The position numbers and the translations under genes are program-made. This document shows positions 22,684 through 32,230 of a DNA stretch of 64,000 nucleotides, piece by piece. The stretch is taken from positions 94,791,528 through 94,855,527 of the forward strand of contig CM061133.1 of the NCBI GenBank assembly GCA_030789695.1, written 5' to 3'. Below the pieces are notes generated by a model that worked only from the letters and a program-made list of their open reading frames with translations, had not been told where the DNA came from and searched no databases. Origin of the DNA: Scilla litardierei (taxonomy: Eukaryota; Streptophyta; Magnoliopsida; Asparagales; Asparagaceae). Position 1 is the stretch's first letter. Every line of letters begins with the position of its first letter.

Positions 22684-24330
22684 TCAGGCAAGCCTGAATA
22701 CCAGGAAGTAAAGCGACGCGAGTCTAGACAACACTGACAGTAGCGGAGAGAGCCCGAAAATCTCCTCTGAGTCCACTAACTGCCCCTCTAGAGCACGGAG
22801 GTGCTGAACTAGGGTGTTCGGAGGGAGGTGGAGCAGAGGGTCATACTGGTGAAGAACGGGGCTGTCTCGCACGGCTACAGTAAATGATAGGTGCAACTGT
22901 GGGGTGGTGCTGAGGTGCTGTGCTCACTAAGTGACGCTCATCCTCTGTGACAGCCGACGTGGCGGGCAGAGAGGTCAGTGATGCAGACGTAGGGACAGTT
23001 GTCACGACACTCTCTAAGAAGATAGCGGCTGTGGATACAGTAAGGTCGACGACTGGGGAGGTCATGAAGTGCGAAGAAAATGACTCTCCAGGGGTCGAGA
23101 ACAAGAAAGAGGAAAGGGTCTCCACTGCGGAGGCAAAAGAGGGCTCGCCACTCTCAATAATGGTGGGGGACGCTCGGGGCTCACAACAGAAATGGGGTCT
23201 ATGGTCATCGGCACAGTGGTGGTGGTGGTGGTGGTGGTGGACTCAGCTAGTGTACTCCCGACACTGACAGAAGTGTGGACAGAGGTGTCGGGAGGTGTAG
23301 ACAGGTTAGGCACAGGCTGAGGTATCACGGGGTCCAGAGGTGGAAGGAGGGGCTCCTACTGAGCACCCTCAGGCTCAAGCACGTACGTAGCTGGGATGAG
23401 GAGATCCATCGCTGGAATCCACTCCCCGCTTGCGGGTCCAATATTTGACCAAGAAAGGCTCAGACGAATCATATAATTGGCACTACGGGAACCGTGTAGC
23501 CACACCCAGTGGTGCTGACCATGAGGACAAAGCATCCTCATCTGGGCCATAACATCTATGGAAAGAGAAGTGGGGCCCGGGGGTCTCAGCAGCAAGGAGG
23601 TCAACTCCGCATAAGAGGGCGAGGAGGTTAATCAGACCGCCGTAACAGATGGGCGTCCTAGCACCGACAGAAATAATGATGCGGTCGATGTACCAATTGG
23701 CAATGTTAATCTCGACGGCGGGGACCAAAACATCGCTACCCCTATCGAAAACCCTAAATCGTGTCATCGCGTAGAGCATGTAGAGCTCAGGAGTCGACAA
23801 CGTCCCAGGCTCGTACCTCGAAAGAAAAGTGGTCGTCATAAGGCGATGTGCAATGTGGAGGCAAGGGTGGAGGATAGCGGAGGCCTTGGCCCGACTAGGG
23901 TCAAATGTGAGAGGTGATCCCGTGATACGTGTCCAAAAGGCGTGTGTGTCGAATGACGGGGGTGGGATGTGCATGGGACTATAGGCTCGGTCCAGGTCCG
24001 GGACAGCGGGCCACTAGAAGAATGCTCAGAGCATGTCGAGAGTGATCTCGCACTCCAGATCCATCAGTCTAAAGGAGCATCCCCCAGGGGTCCGAGAAAT
24101 AGAACTAAGGACCTCTAGTGTCGGGCAGATGTAAGCGTCCACCGACACCGACAGGAAATCACGCCACCCCACATTGTCATACAACTGGAGCCGCCCCTCT
24201 CGTACCCCTAGGCGCTTTAAATCAGCAAGGTGCACAAACCTAGAGGGTACGTTCGAGCGATGGGAGATACGCTCAAATCTGGCGCGGTGTGCGTCATCTC
24301 TGAACGTGATCCCCATCGCATCGATAGCAG
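22684..24330 (-). pseudogene. Athila env-like ORF (ATHILA ORF-1 type), broken
   Basis: The block 24316-24026 (MGITFRDDAHRARFERI...) and the block 23974-23483 resemble the Athila ORF-1 family. The best match to that family is PSRAKASAILHPCLHIAHRL, then TPELYMLYAM and YGGLINLLALL. Two stops at about 24010-24026 and a shift near 23480 separate the pieces. The 3' part is threonine/proline-rich, including a threonine run encoded by a GGT-complement repeat at 23217-23241, and ends with a leucine-rich segment (22684-22896). The ORF lies after the pol position, where Athila and Calypso carry their env-like gene. Its function is unproven in the family; I see no clear signal peptide or transmembrane segment. 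Confidence 0.65.
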
Positions 24331-25003
24331 GGGCGGCTGCGTGGGTGGTGGTGGGCTAGGTGGAGGGGAGTGCTTCCAAGCAGAAGAGGATCCAGGATCG
24401 CTGGACCTCTGTCGCTTGGAAGCGGGCACCCATGTGCGTGGCCTAAGACGTGGGGGCATGAAGCCCGTGAAGCGTGCCCATCCAAGTAATATGCGAATGC
24501 TAAAATTAGGGAACGACTGTACCCGAGCACGATGCAAGAGCAAATAGTGGAAGCGTGTGAAGAATTACCTCCTCCGCGAAGCTCCAAGGCGTTCCGAATC
24601 TCCCCCAAGTTCCCCCAAGCTAGCCTGAAACACAAATAATCAAATCAGCAATGAATATAAATATATATTGGGGAAGTTAGGGAATGATAGATATATATGT
24701 AAGTTAATTTCAATATGGGGCGTAATGGGCTTACGGAACGGTGGAAATGGAGAAAAAAGTGAATTTTGGGCGGAATTGGGGGTGTACGGCAAAGGGAGTG
24801 GCGGCGCCGGCGGCCTATATGGTGGTGGAGGGTTGTCGGCGTCTGGCGGCGGTGGTCGGCGACCGGCGATGGAGTGGCTCGGGCGAAGGGGGGACGGCGG
24901 AAGCTCGGGTGCTACGAGGGAAGTCGTAACGGCATGGAAAGAATTTGGGAAATTTTGTGTTTTGGAAATCGAGCCGTGCCCGCTGGGTTTATAAAGTTTG
25001 GGG
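24331..25003 (-). mobile_element. Athila-like spacer between post-pol segment and env-like ORF
   Basis: Mixed sequence with a GC-rich block at 24780-24930 (minus strand proline/arginine-rich frames) and AT-rich flanks. Short frames here have no recognisable family. It may be the env-like leader or intron region. Confidence 0.45.
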
Positions 25004-25113
25004 CCGAGTGACGCGTTCACTCGGCCGAGTGACGCGTTCACTCGGCCGAGTGACGCGTTCACTCGGCCGAGTGACGCGTTCACTCGGCCGAGTGACACGT
25101 TCACTCGGCCGAG
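25004..25113. repeat. 21-bp tandem repeat, five copies, containing CTCGGCCGAGTG
   Basis: Five head-to-tail copies of CTCGGCCGAGTGACGCGTTCA, nearly perfect; the last has ACACGTTCA. Read on the minus strand it gives a seven-residue repeat (SLGRVNA) in one frame. Each unit contains two palindromes, CTCGGCCGAG and ACGCGT. Confidence 0.95.
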
Positions 25114-25149
25114 TGGTTTAGCGTGAATTTTTTTTCAAAATATCCCTAT

Positions 25150-25430
25150 AGTTCTGACTCGACCGAGTAGCTTGTCTCACTCGACCGAGTGGACAAGTTC
25201 CAATCGGCCGAGTGGCAAGGCCACTCAGTGGTTATGACGCGTGGAGGGTATCAGATTCACTCGGCCGAGTAACATAGTAACTCGGCCGAGTGGCAAGTAA
25301 ATACTGTAAATTACAGAAAATAACAGAGAGTTGTCTATAGGATCTTCCCTGATCAGTACCCTACTCGACCGAGTAGAGTCTTCACTCGGCCGAGTGATAA
25401 GTTCACTCGGCCGAGTGGCTTGATGTTTTC
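25150..25430. repeat. Dispersed CACTCGGCCGAGTG palindromes, internal copy
   Basis: About nine further copies or near-copies (for example near 25155, 25180, 25205, 25260, 25280, 25365, 25385, 25405) at 20-80 bp spacing. Same word as in the LTR arrays, but here inside the element body. Confidence 0.88.
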
Positions 25431-25599
25431 TGCACTGATTCTCTGTTTTTGCTCCACTTTCTGTTTTTCTCGTTCCCGTCAGTTTCTTCCTTCTCCTGAG
25501 GCCTAAGCATGTTCCTGGAGCACTCTCCCTTGCCATGGTCATCCTCCATTTAAATGGTTCTTCATTCTCCATCTCCTCCTGTTGTCATGATTTTTATTG

Positions 25600-25837
25600 A
25601 CTCTAGACTCTAAACACTAAGAAAGATCTAAAACAAAAATAGAATTCAACTAAAAATAATGTAAAATCCTCGGGTTGCCTCCCGACAAGCGATCATTTAA
25701 GGTCTTGAGCACGACCCTTTAAGATATTTGTTTAGTGCTCGATATTTGGCGCATGTGAGATGCGCGTGTCAAACTTGCCAGGAAGGCCACTTGGATTTAA
25801 TTGTTGTTGTTCGTTGGCATTCATCGGCTTCCCCTCA
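25600..25837 (-). mobile_element. Post-integrase segment of the Athila-like element
   Basis: The minus strand reads AAGGTCGTGCTCAAGACC and, shortly after, CTTGTCGGGAGGCAACCCG. Sequences of this kind follow integrase in Athila/Tat elements. Here it directly follows protease, which locates the missing RT-RNase H-integrase block. Confidence 0.6.
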
Positions 25838-28375
25838 TCATGGGTAGTGTTGGGGGATGAGTCCCCCCAAGCTTAAGCTTGTACCGTTATTTTTCTTCTT
25901 TGCCAGTGACACCAATTTCTTATCCGGCGGAGCTTTCTTCAAGTTGTTTGCCGTGGAGAGCTTGCATAGCTCCCTAAATCTTCCGACATCAACATCGTCT
26001 TCTTTATCAACCATAGATTGGTCCGGTGGGTCCTCCAACTTTTCTCAATTGCTAGAAGATTGGCCTTCTTCAAGGCCGTCATCATGCAAGGCTCCGATAG
26101 AATGTGGTATAGCTTCATCAATCACCTCATCGAGGAGGTCCACATAGTCGACGTCCTCCGTCCAAGGCATGTGCTTCATTGCTTTAGAAATATGGAGCTT
26201 CACCTCTATGATTCCAACATTTAAAAACAAGGTGCCCTCTTTCACGTCAACTATCACGCCAGCGGTGGCTAAGAAGGGGCGTCACAGAATTAGCGATGTT
26301 TCGCCCTCCTCCTTAATGTCCATAACTACGAAGTCGCACGACCAGCAAATTCCTTCCGGTACTTGGAGCGGTATGTTCTCTGTAATTTCCACCGGCCTAG
26401 TGACCCGACTATCCGCGAGTTGTATTCTCATATCCGTCGGCTTTAAGTCGGTCCCCGTATTCAATTTCTTAAACATAGTTAGGGGCATTAGGCTCACACT
26501 TGCTGCCAAATCTACCAAAGCCTTTTTTAGCGGGACTCCTCCAAGTGTGCATGGAATGCGGAAGCTTCTGGGATCTTTGAATTTTTTATGATTCTTCTCC
26601 TTCCGGGTGAACCATGTCCTTGCTCGGCGAGCATTATCTTCTCCTTTCGCTTCTTTCCCGAAATCAAGTCTTTTAAGAACTTGGCGTATGACGGGATCTT
26701 TACGATAGCGTCCAGGAAAGGGATATTTAGGCTTACTCCACGTAAGTACTCAAGAAATTTGGCTAGCTGCTTCTCAATCTTTGCTCTTGCCAACCTTTGT
26801 GGGAAGGGCACCGGTGGCATATAGGTGCGCTCTTCCCGTGGCTTCACAATTTCAGAATTTTCACCTTCTTGTGGCTCTTTTGGGCACTCCTCCTCTATAG
26901 CTGGCTTCTTGTCATCCAAAATTTCTTCCACGGGCTCCTTGGTTTGAACCATGGCAGGAGTAGTGTCCTTTCTGCTCATAGTAGTTACCGACACCACCGC
27001 ATTGATGTGGCCAGTATTGCTCCGTGGGTTTGGCTCCGGTTGGGCAGGCAATTGTTGAGTATTTTTGTTGATCAATGCTAGTTGCTCCGCTAATTATGCT
27101 ATGATGGTATTGAGAGAGTCTTGTTAAGTCGTTAATCTAGCATTTATCTTCTTTTGCTCCACCATAAATTCTTCCACCCTCACTTCATGATCCGACCTCG
27201 GTGTTGCATGTGGAGGGTGTTGAGCTCTCCACCCTTTATTGTAGCTCGGCGGCCTATATGGTTCCGCTTGTTGCCTAGGCGGGAAGCTTTGTTGTGGGGG
27301 CCCTCTTGGTTGATATTAAAGTTGTGGAGGTGGAGGCCGAGCTTGAGGTTGTTGCGATGGTGGTGTGTTCAAAGCTCCATCATTATTAGCATATGAAAAT
27401 CCCAGATGATTTCTTGTGGCTGGGTTTGCCCAATAACCGGTGTTCCCCGCAATATATTGGACTTGCTATGTGGCTCCCTCTCCTTGCTCTCCTCCAATGA
27501 ACATAACTTGAGCTTGGTCTTGCCAATCGCTCATATTGCCTCCCGGTGTAGATGTTGTGGGGGGCTCCACGCGACTCGGTAATCAACTTCTCCAATCTCT
27601 CCACAACCTTGTGGAGAGAGTCAAACTTCGTAGAAAGCTCTGCTACGGCCTTGGCCTCATAAATGCTTGTCGGCTTCAAGGAGGATGAAGAATGTCCTCT
27701 CTCATCGACCCATTGTTGGTTGTTAGAGGCCATCTCCTCTAGTAGGTCTGTAGCTTCATCCGGTATCTTAGATAAATTGGCTCCATTAGCAGTGGTATCG
27801 ATGATTTGCTTGGTGCCCGGTTGGATTCCATTGTAAAAGCTATGTACTAGCTCCCATGCTTCAATTCTATGATGGGCGCATTGGTGTTGGAGATCTTTAA
27901 AGCTCTCCCAGGCCTCGAATAGAGTTTCCTAAGGGCCTTGCTTGAAGGACATGAGTGCGCTCCTCATCACGACTGTCTTGGATGGTGGGTAGAATTAATT
28001 AACAATGGCGCTCGCCAACTCATCCCATATAGTAAAGATCCCCTCCGCTTGCGTCCTTTGTCTCGGAGAGTGAATGGGAAGAGGCACAGTCGGATGGCGT
28101 CGGCCGGTACACCAGCCATCTGAAAAAGTGGCGCACTTGGACAAGAACAACTGAAGGTGGTAGTGTGGATTCTCGTGGGAGTTCCCATGAAATGGGTCTT
28201 GTTGCATTAGAACCACAAGTCCACTTTTAAGCTCCAAGTTCTTATCCGCCACCAACTCCGGCATCGCAATGGATGAAGTAGTAGATGTAGTCTTAGGCCG
28301 TAGCCTATCTCTGATAGAAACTAGTCTAGCCATGTGTGCTGCTAATTCTTCCGATGTCTCCCGCCGGTTCATATG
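25838..28375 (-). pseudogene. Athila-like gag and protease, broken
   Basis: Begins near MNRRETSEELAAHMARLV (28372). DPFHGNSHENPHYHLQLF and DAIRLCLFPFTLRDK follow in two frames, then an AWESFKDL-type helix, then MASNNQQWVDERG (27733), the usual Athila capsid signature. The C-terminal gag has the proline/glutamine-rich linker and MVEQKKIN...QDSLNTI. YMPPVPFPQRLARAKIEKQ, IPFLDAIVKIPSYAKFLKDL and the protease follow. The protease active site reads DLAASVSLMPLTMFKKL, with alanine in place of glycine in DLGAS, then LKPTDMRIQLADS and LNVGIIEVKLHISKAMK. Several stops and shifts are present. The frame ends at 25838 with no RT. Confidence 0.82.
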
Positions 28376-28596
28376 ATTGTCCTCTATAGCAAGTCACTTC
28401 TCGGCTCTAAGCTTCCTTGCCGTTCGCTCGATCTCTGGATCAAATTAATAGATCTTCTTGATGCTCCGTTGATCTCGTGTACATGCACAGAAAAATAGAG
28501 TCTCGAGGAAATCGTTAGCATAATTGAGGATATAAAAAGATAAAAATAATAAAAAGAAAAAGAAATAACAAAGTAAGAAAATAAAATATCGTCGCC
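28376..28596 (-). mobile_element. Athila-like leader between primer site and gag
   Basis: About 220 bp, AT-rich near 28520-28590. No ORF or splice signal that I can support. Confidence 0.6.
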
Positions 28597-28609
28597 TCTC
28601 TGGCAACGG
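28597..28609 (-). promoter_or_regulatory. Athila-like primer binding site, distal half (split by the LARD)
   Basis: With the LARD removed, the minus strand reads TGGTGCCGTTGCCAGAGA, matching 15 of 18 positions of the complement of plant tRNA-Asp. The distal half is here and the proximal half is at 38767-38776. The 5-bp overlap AACGG is the LARD target duplication. Confidence 0.85.
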
Positions 28610-29227
28610 TGTAATGACCGGTTTTTTTACCGTTACTATTATCTGTTTTCATCTAGTGTATTATCCTTCCCCGTATCCGTAGTCAGACATTCCGTATCCG
28701 TAGTTATGTGTGACCATCCCCGTACACGTGCCAGCTTTGCCATGTTAATTATCACTATCATCATGTCATGACACTAAGTTAAATTTTTATTATTTTCATT
28801 ATTATTATTATGATTATTATTTTGTTAAGTATCTCTTATTAAAGTAATTTCAATTTTCAAATTCAACTTTCAACTTTCAAATCTTTTTAAACTTTTAATT
28901 TTCAAATGAAAACATTCCTATTAAAACCCCATTCAAACCTATTGATTAGCTATTATTTTCCCTTCTTAAACCCATTTAATGATAATTCAAATGCTATTAA
29001 TAAATTTTCAAATCCTTCTTATTAATCAACATTCCTATTATAACATAGCATTAAACCCTAGCCCAAGTTTTAAACCTACCATATGGCCGATCTAGCACAA
29101 TATCGGCACACACGCATCTGCCAATTGGAAATGCACACATTAATATTTTTATACACCCTTAAGCTATTATAATAAGAGCCTGGGAAACCCATGCTTCACG
29201 TGAGCCTACACCTTCCCTAGCTCTTTC

Positions 29228-29237
29228 TATTTAACCC
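29228..29237 (+). promoter_or_regulatory. Possible TATA box of the LARD 5' LTR
   Basis: CTATTTAACC lies about 250 bp upstream of the GC-rich block; the same sequence is at 35806-35815 in the 3' LTR. Position is plausible but there is no independent support. Confidence 0.35.
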
Positions 29238-29479
29238 TAGCTTTTATCTCTAACTAGGGACATCTCTAGTCCTTCACCTACTATCTAATATATATTATAA
29301 AACACCTAAGACTAGCCTTGTACTGTCATTTAAAATCCTAAAGCAAGTAACCTATTTCTTTTTTTAAAAAAGGGAACCAAGTCTGTGAACTCTTCACGTG
29401 CTGCACCCAACCCGAAGCCCTCACCCTATTAATTCCTAAATACCATAAACCTAAAACACCAAGGCATACCCTACTATAA

Positions 29480-30240
29480 ACCCTAGCCTCCTCACAGCCG
29501 CCCCATTCCCTTCTTTTCCACGTCGTGAGCAGCCCCTCGCGTCTCCCTTCTCCCCAGCGTCGGACTCTCCCGCCCAGGCCTCACGAACGCCGACGGCGGC
29601 CTCCCCGGCGTGGGCCTCTTCTTCTTCTTCTTCTTCTACGCGTCAACCCTTGCTCCCTCCTTCACAGCGACTTCCTCCCTTGCGACGTAACACAACCCGC
29701 ATGTAGACTCCCCCTTCCGCCATCATCGCAACTAGCAACCCACACGAGAGGCCATCGCCAGCCACCCTCCTTCATTCACGTCAACATCCTCGCCCTTACA
29801 CGAGAGGCCGTCGACCTCTCATCTCTCCTCAGCCTCCCCTTCTTCCCCCTCACGCCCAGCGACACCACCAAGGCCGCGCACCCCCTTGCGATCACCATGG
29901 CCCCGCACCTCCACCCTCTCCGCCCAGCGCCACAAGAAAACACCCATGAAGCCCCACGGTAACCTCCTCTCCATCTCGAAAAACCAACTCCGACGACCTT
30001 CGCCTCCTCTCCTACATATCACCCATGCCTGCAAAGTGTCTCCCTCCACCGGACCACAAACCCACCTACCTCCACCTCCGACCCGACCCCCGACCCCCTT
30101 ACAGCCATGCACCGCCCTGCCATCCCCTCAAAACCGAGATGGCCCCCTCAAACCATAGCCTCATCATCCGACTGCCCTCTCAACTCCGACGACCCACATC
30201 TCGCAACTGCACCCCGACTCCGTAGGCATCCACGGCAACA
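29480..30240 (+). other. GC-rich, exon-like block in the LARD 5' LTR
   Basis: About 750 bp of CT/CG-rich sequence sits abruptly in AT-rich LTR DNA. It has open frames of 90-145 codons rich in proline, serine, arginine and histidine, a TCT repeat, and a splice-donor-like CCCGTAAGA at its right edge (30243-30251). An acceptor-like TTTTCTTGCAG lies at 31730-31740. I recognise no protein family. It may be transcribed leader with an intron, or captured host sequence. The copy at 36060-36815 is very similar, with a few differences that shift the frames. Confidence 0.5.
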
Positions 30241-32188
30241 TCCCGTAAGATTGCTTCCTTTTAGTTTTCGTAAACAGTATATATGGGGTGAAATTTTAAT
30301 GATATTTGTCATGTTGTTGGGTCATGTTTATTAAACATAGGTGGTAACCTTGTGATAGTTGTGGGTTCCAATAAAACTCCCATGCAACCGTACCCTCCTA
30401 TTTGTCTCTTCCCTTGCTGAAACATATAGGTTACTATATTATTTTTGTTATGTTATTATAATCTAGTTAGTACTATTGTTTTGGAATGTTAGTGATGTTC
30501 TCCCTGTATGTTAATTAAATTATATCAGTTATAATGTTGTATTAAATTATAGTAATAATTTAAGTTATAAAATAGTTTATGTGTTTTAAGAATAGATCAG
30601 TTTTTAAGTTGATCGGTTCTTTGTAAATATTCATATCATCATATGAAGTGTAATTGTTGCATGTTCTTCACCTTGTTGGGGTTAATATTTTATAAGTCGG
30701 CTATAACCCACACCGTAGTATAAAGAACTTAATAAAACCGGGTGATTAAACGTCGTAGGAGCTTGTTGTAAATCTGTTTTGATCGAAAACGCCCATTCTG
30801 ATTTTTTTTGTTTTGTCAAACCAGCGAACCATCTCCTCCGTAGAGTAGCATTCATCAAGACGTTTCCAACGACACCAAGAACGTCAAAAACAGGCAAGTA
30901 TATGATTTGTTATGATTTTTAGAAGTTTTGACACTTTTTGCGCCATCTTTATGTATTGCTGTGTAAACCAAAAACTAGGCATGAAATGACGTACAATAAT
31001 GACACCATAATGACTAGGACGAAATTTGGGATCCAACGGTATATCATACGATATATTCCCATTTTAAAAAATAAGAGAAAGAAATCATTTCTGTAGCAAG
31101 TTGAACAAAAGGACGTATTCGTCATTATTTGAAATTACGGAAACGATCGTTCGACCCATTTCCGCCTTGTAGAACTGTCACAATAAAACGTTAATATGGT
31201 TAACAGTAAAATTCAGTGAGTCCTGACATGTTTAACAATATGGACATCGTGAAATCTTGCGCCTCAAAGGCGGTATCGTGATATCGTGATGTCGTGTGAG
31301 TCGACTAGGCCGGCTCGTGTTCCGGCAAAACTTTTGGGTGGGGTTTAGGGTTGAGCGGCCACTAGGCGTATGAAGGGTACTCTCCTCAAGATCACCACCC
31401 GCATGCGGTGGGTTAGCGTCAATCACGGTAAACACCCGTGAGAGGAACGACCTTCTCATCACGACCTACAGGCGTGAACCCTAGATTAGAATGCTAACTC
31501 TTGACTTGAAAACTTACAACGCTAACTTGGTCATCTTGATAATTGAAATGCTAATGAACTCAGAGGAAATCTTAACCTTAATTCTTGCAACTTTTTAGAA
31601 CCGCATGTTAGGGATGTTGTTTCCGTTTCAATATATTTGTTAATGTTAAATTGCTGCAGTCATTTCTTTAGAATATTAAATGTTTCTTAAATTCATATCA
31701 CTTGTATTTCTTGCCTTGGGATGCTAATCTTTTCTTGCAGACCTTGCTGACATACATTCATTGTTGGTGGATGTATGTCAGATTCTGAGCTTGAGTACCT
31801 AGAGGATCCGTTCGTGACGCCTGATTTAGAGAGCCAGAGTTCACCGTAGACGCCGAGACATTTTCTGCGGAAGACTAGAGCCCCCTTTCCGTACTACTTT
31901 GAGTTTTAGTTCTAGTACCTTGTAGTAGGATTAGTGTTTGTTCTAGTGTTCTTTTTTGGCCCTGCTGAGGCTTGTTGATTAATTTCGTGTACGAACTTTA
32001 ACATTCTGGATGTGGCTCTTACATATATATATTTGTGATGTTCTGATTGTTCTGATACGCAAATGCAAGGACCCTATTTCTGTGCTTTTATTCACAGACG
32101 CTTATTATACTCGAGCTTCATCGCTCCAGTTCAAGCGGACCACGTAACGCTCTCGCTTCCGGTGTCTTTTGGGAAGCGGGGCGTTACA

Positions 32189-32230
32189 GGTTTTAGTGGT
32201 GGCCCATGCAGGTCATGCGACTGCGAAACT
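32189..32230 (+). promoter_or_regulatory. LARD leader / presumed primer site
   Basis: GGTTTTAGTGGTGGCCCATG and then CAGGTC directly follow the LTR. It matches the chromovirus leader at 4162-4187 at about 21 of 26 positions. The tRNA is not recognised. Confidence 0.55.

Larger units (their letters stand above)
28610..32188 (+). mobile_element. LARD 5' LTR
   Basis: 3579 bp. From left: conserved start; an ATT-repeat at 28790-28822; an AT-rich stretch; CTATTTAACC at 29228-29237 as a possible TATA box; a GC-rich exon-like block at 29480-30240; AT-rich DNA; a block near 31230-31470; and the conserved end GGGGCGTTACA. Two PuTATPyGTAG-free gaps aside, it aligns with 35189-38766 throughout. Confidence 0.95.

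Noticed and set aside
23217..23241. Functional significance of the GGT repeat
   Set aside because: A simple trinucleotide repeat inside the decayed env-like ORF; nothing beyond a threonine run is implied.
25004..25113. Structured seven-residue repeat protein (SLGRVNA repeats)
   Set aside because: The reading follows from a DNA palindrome repeat; frames are short, and the same word occurs in non-coding LTRs.
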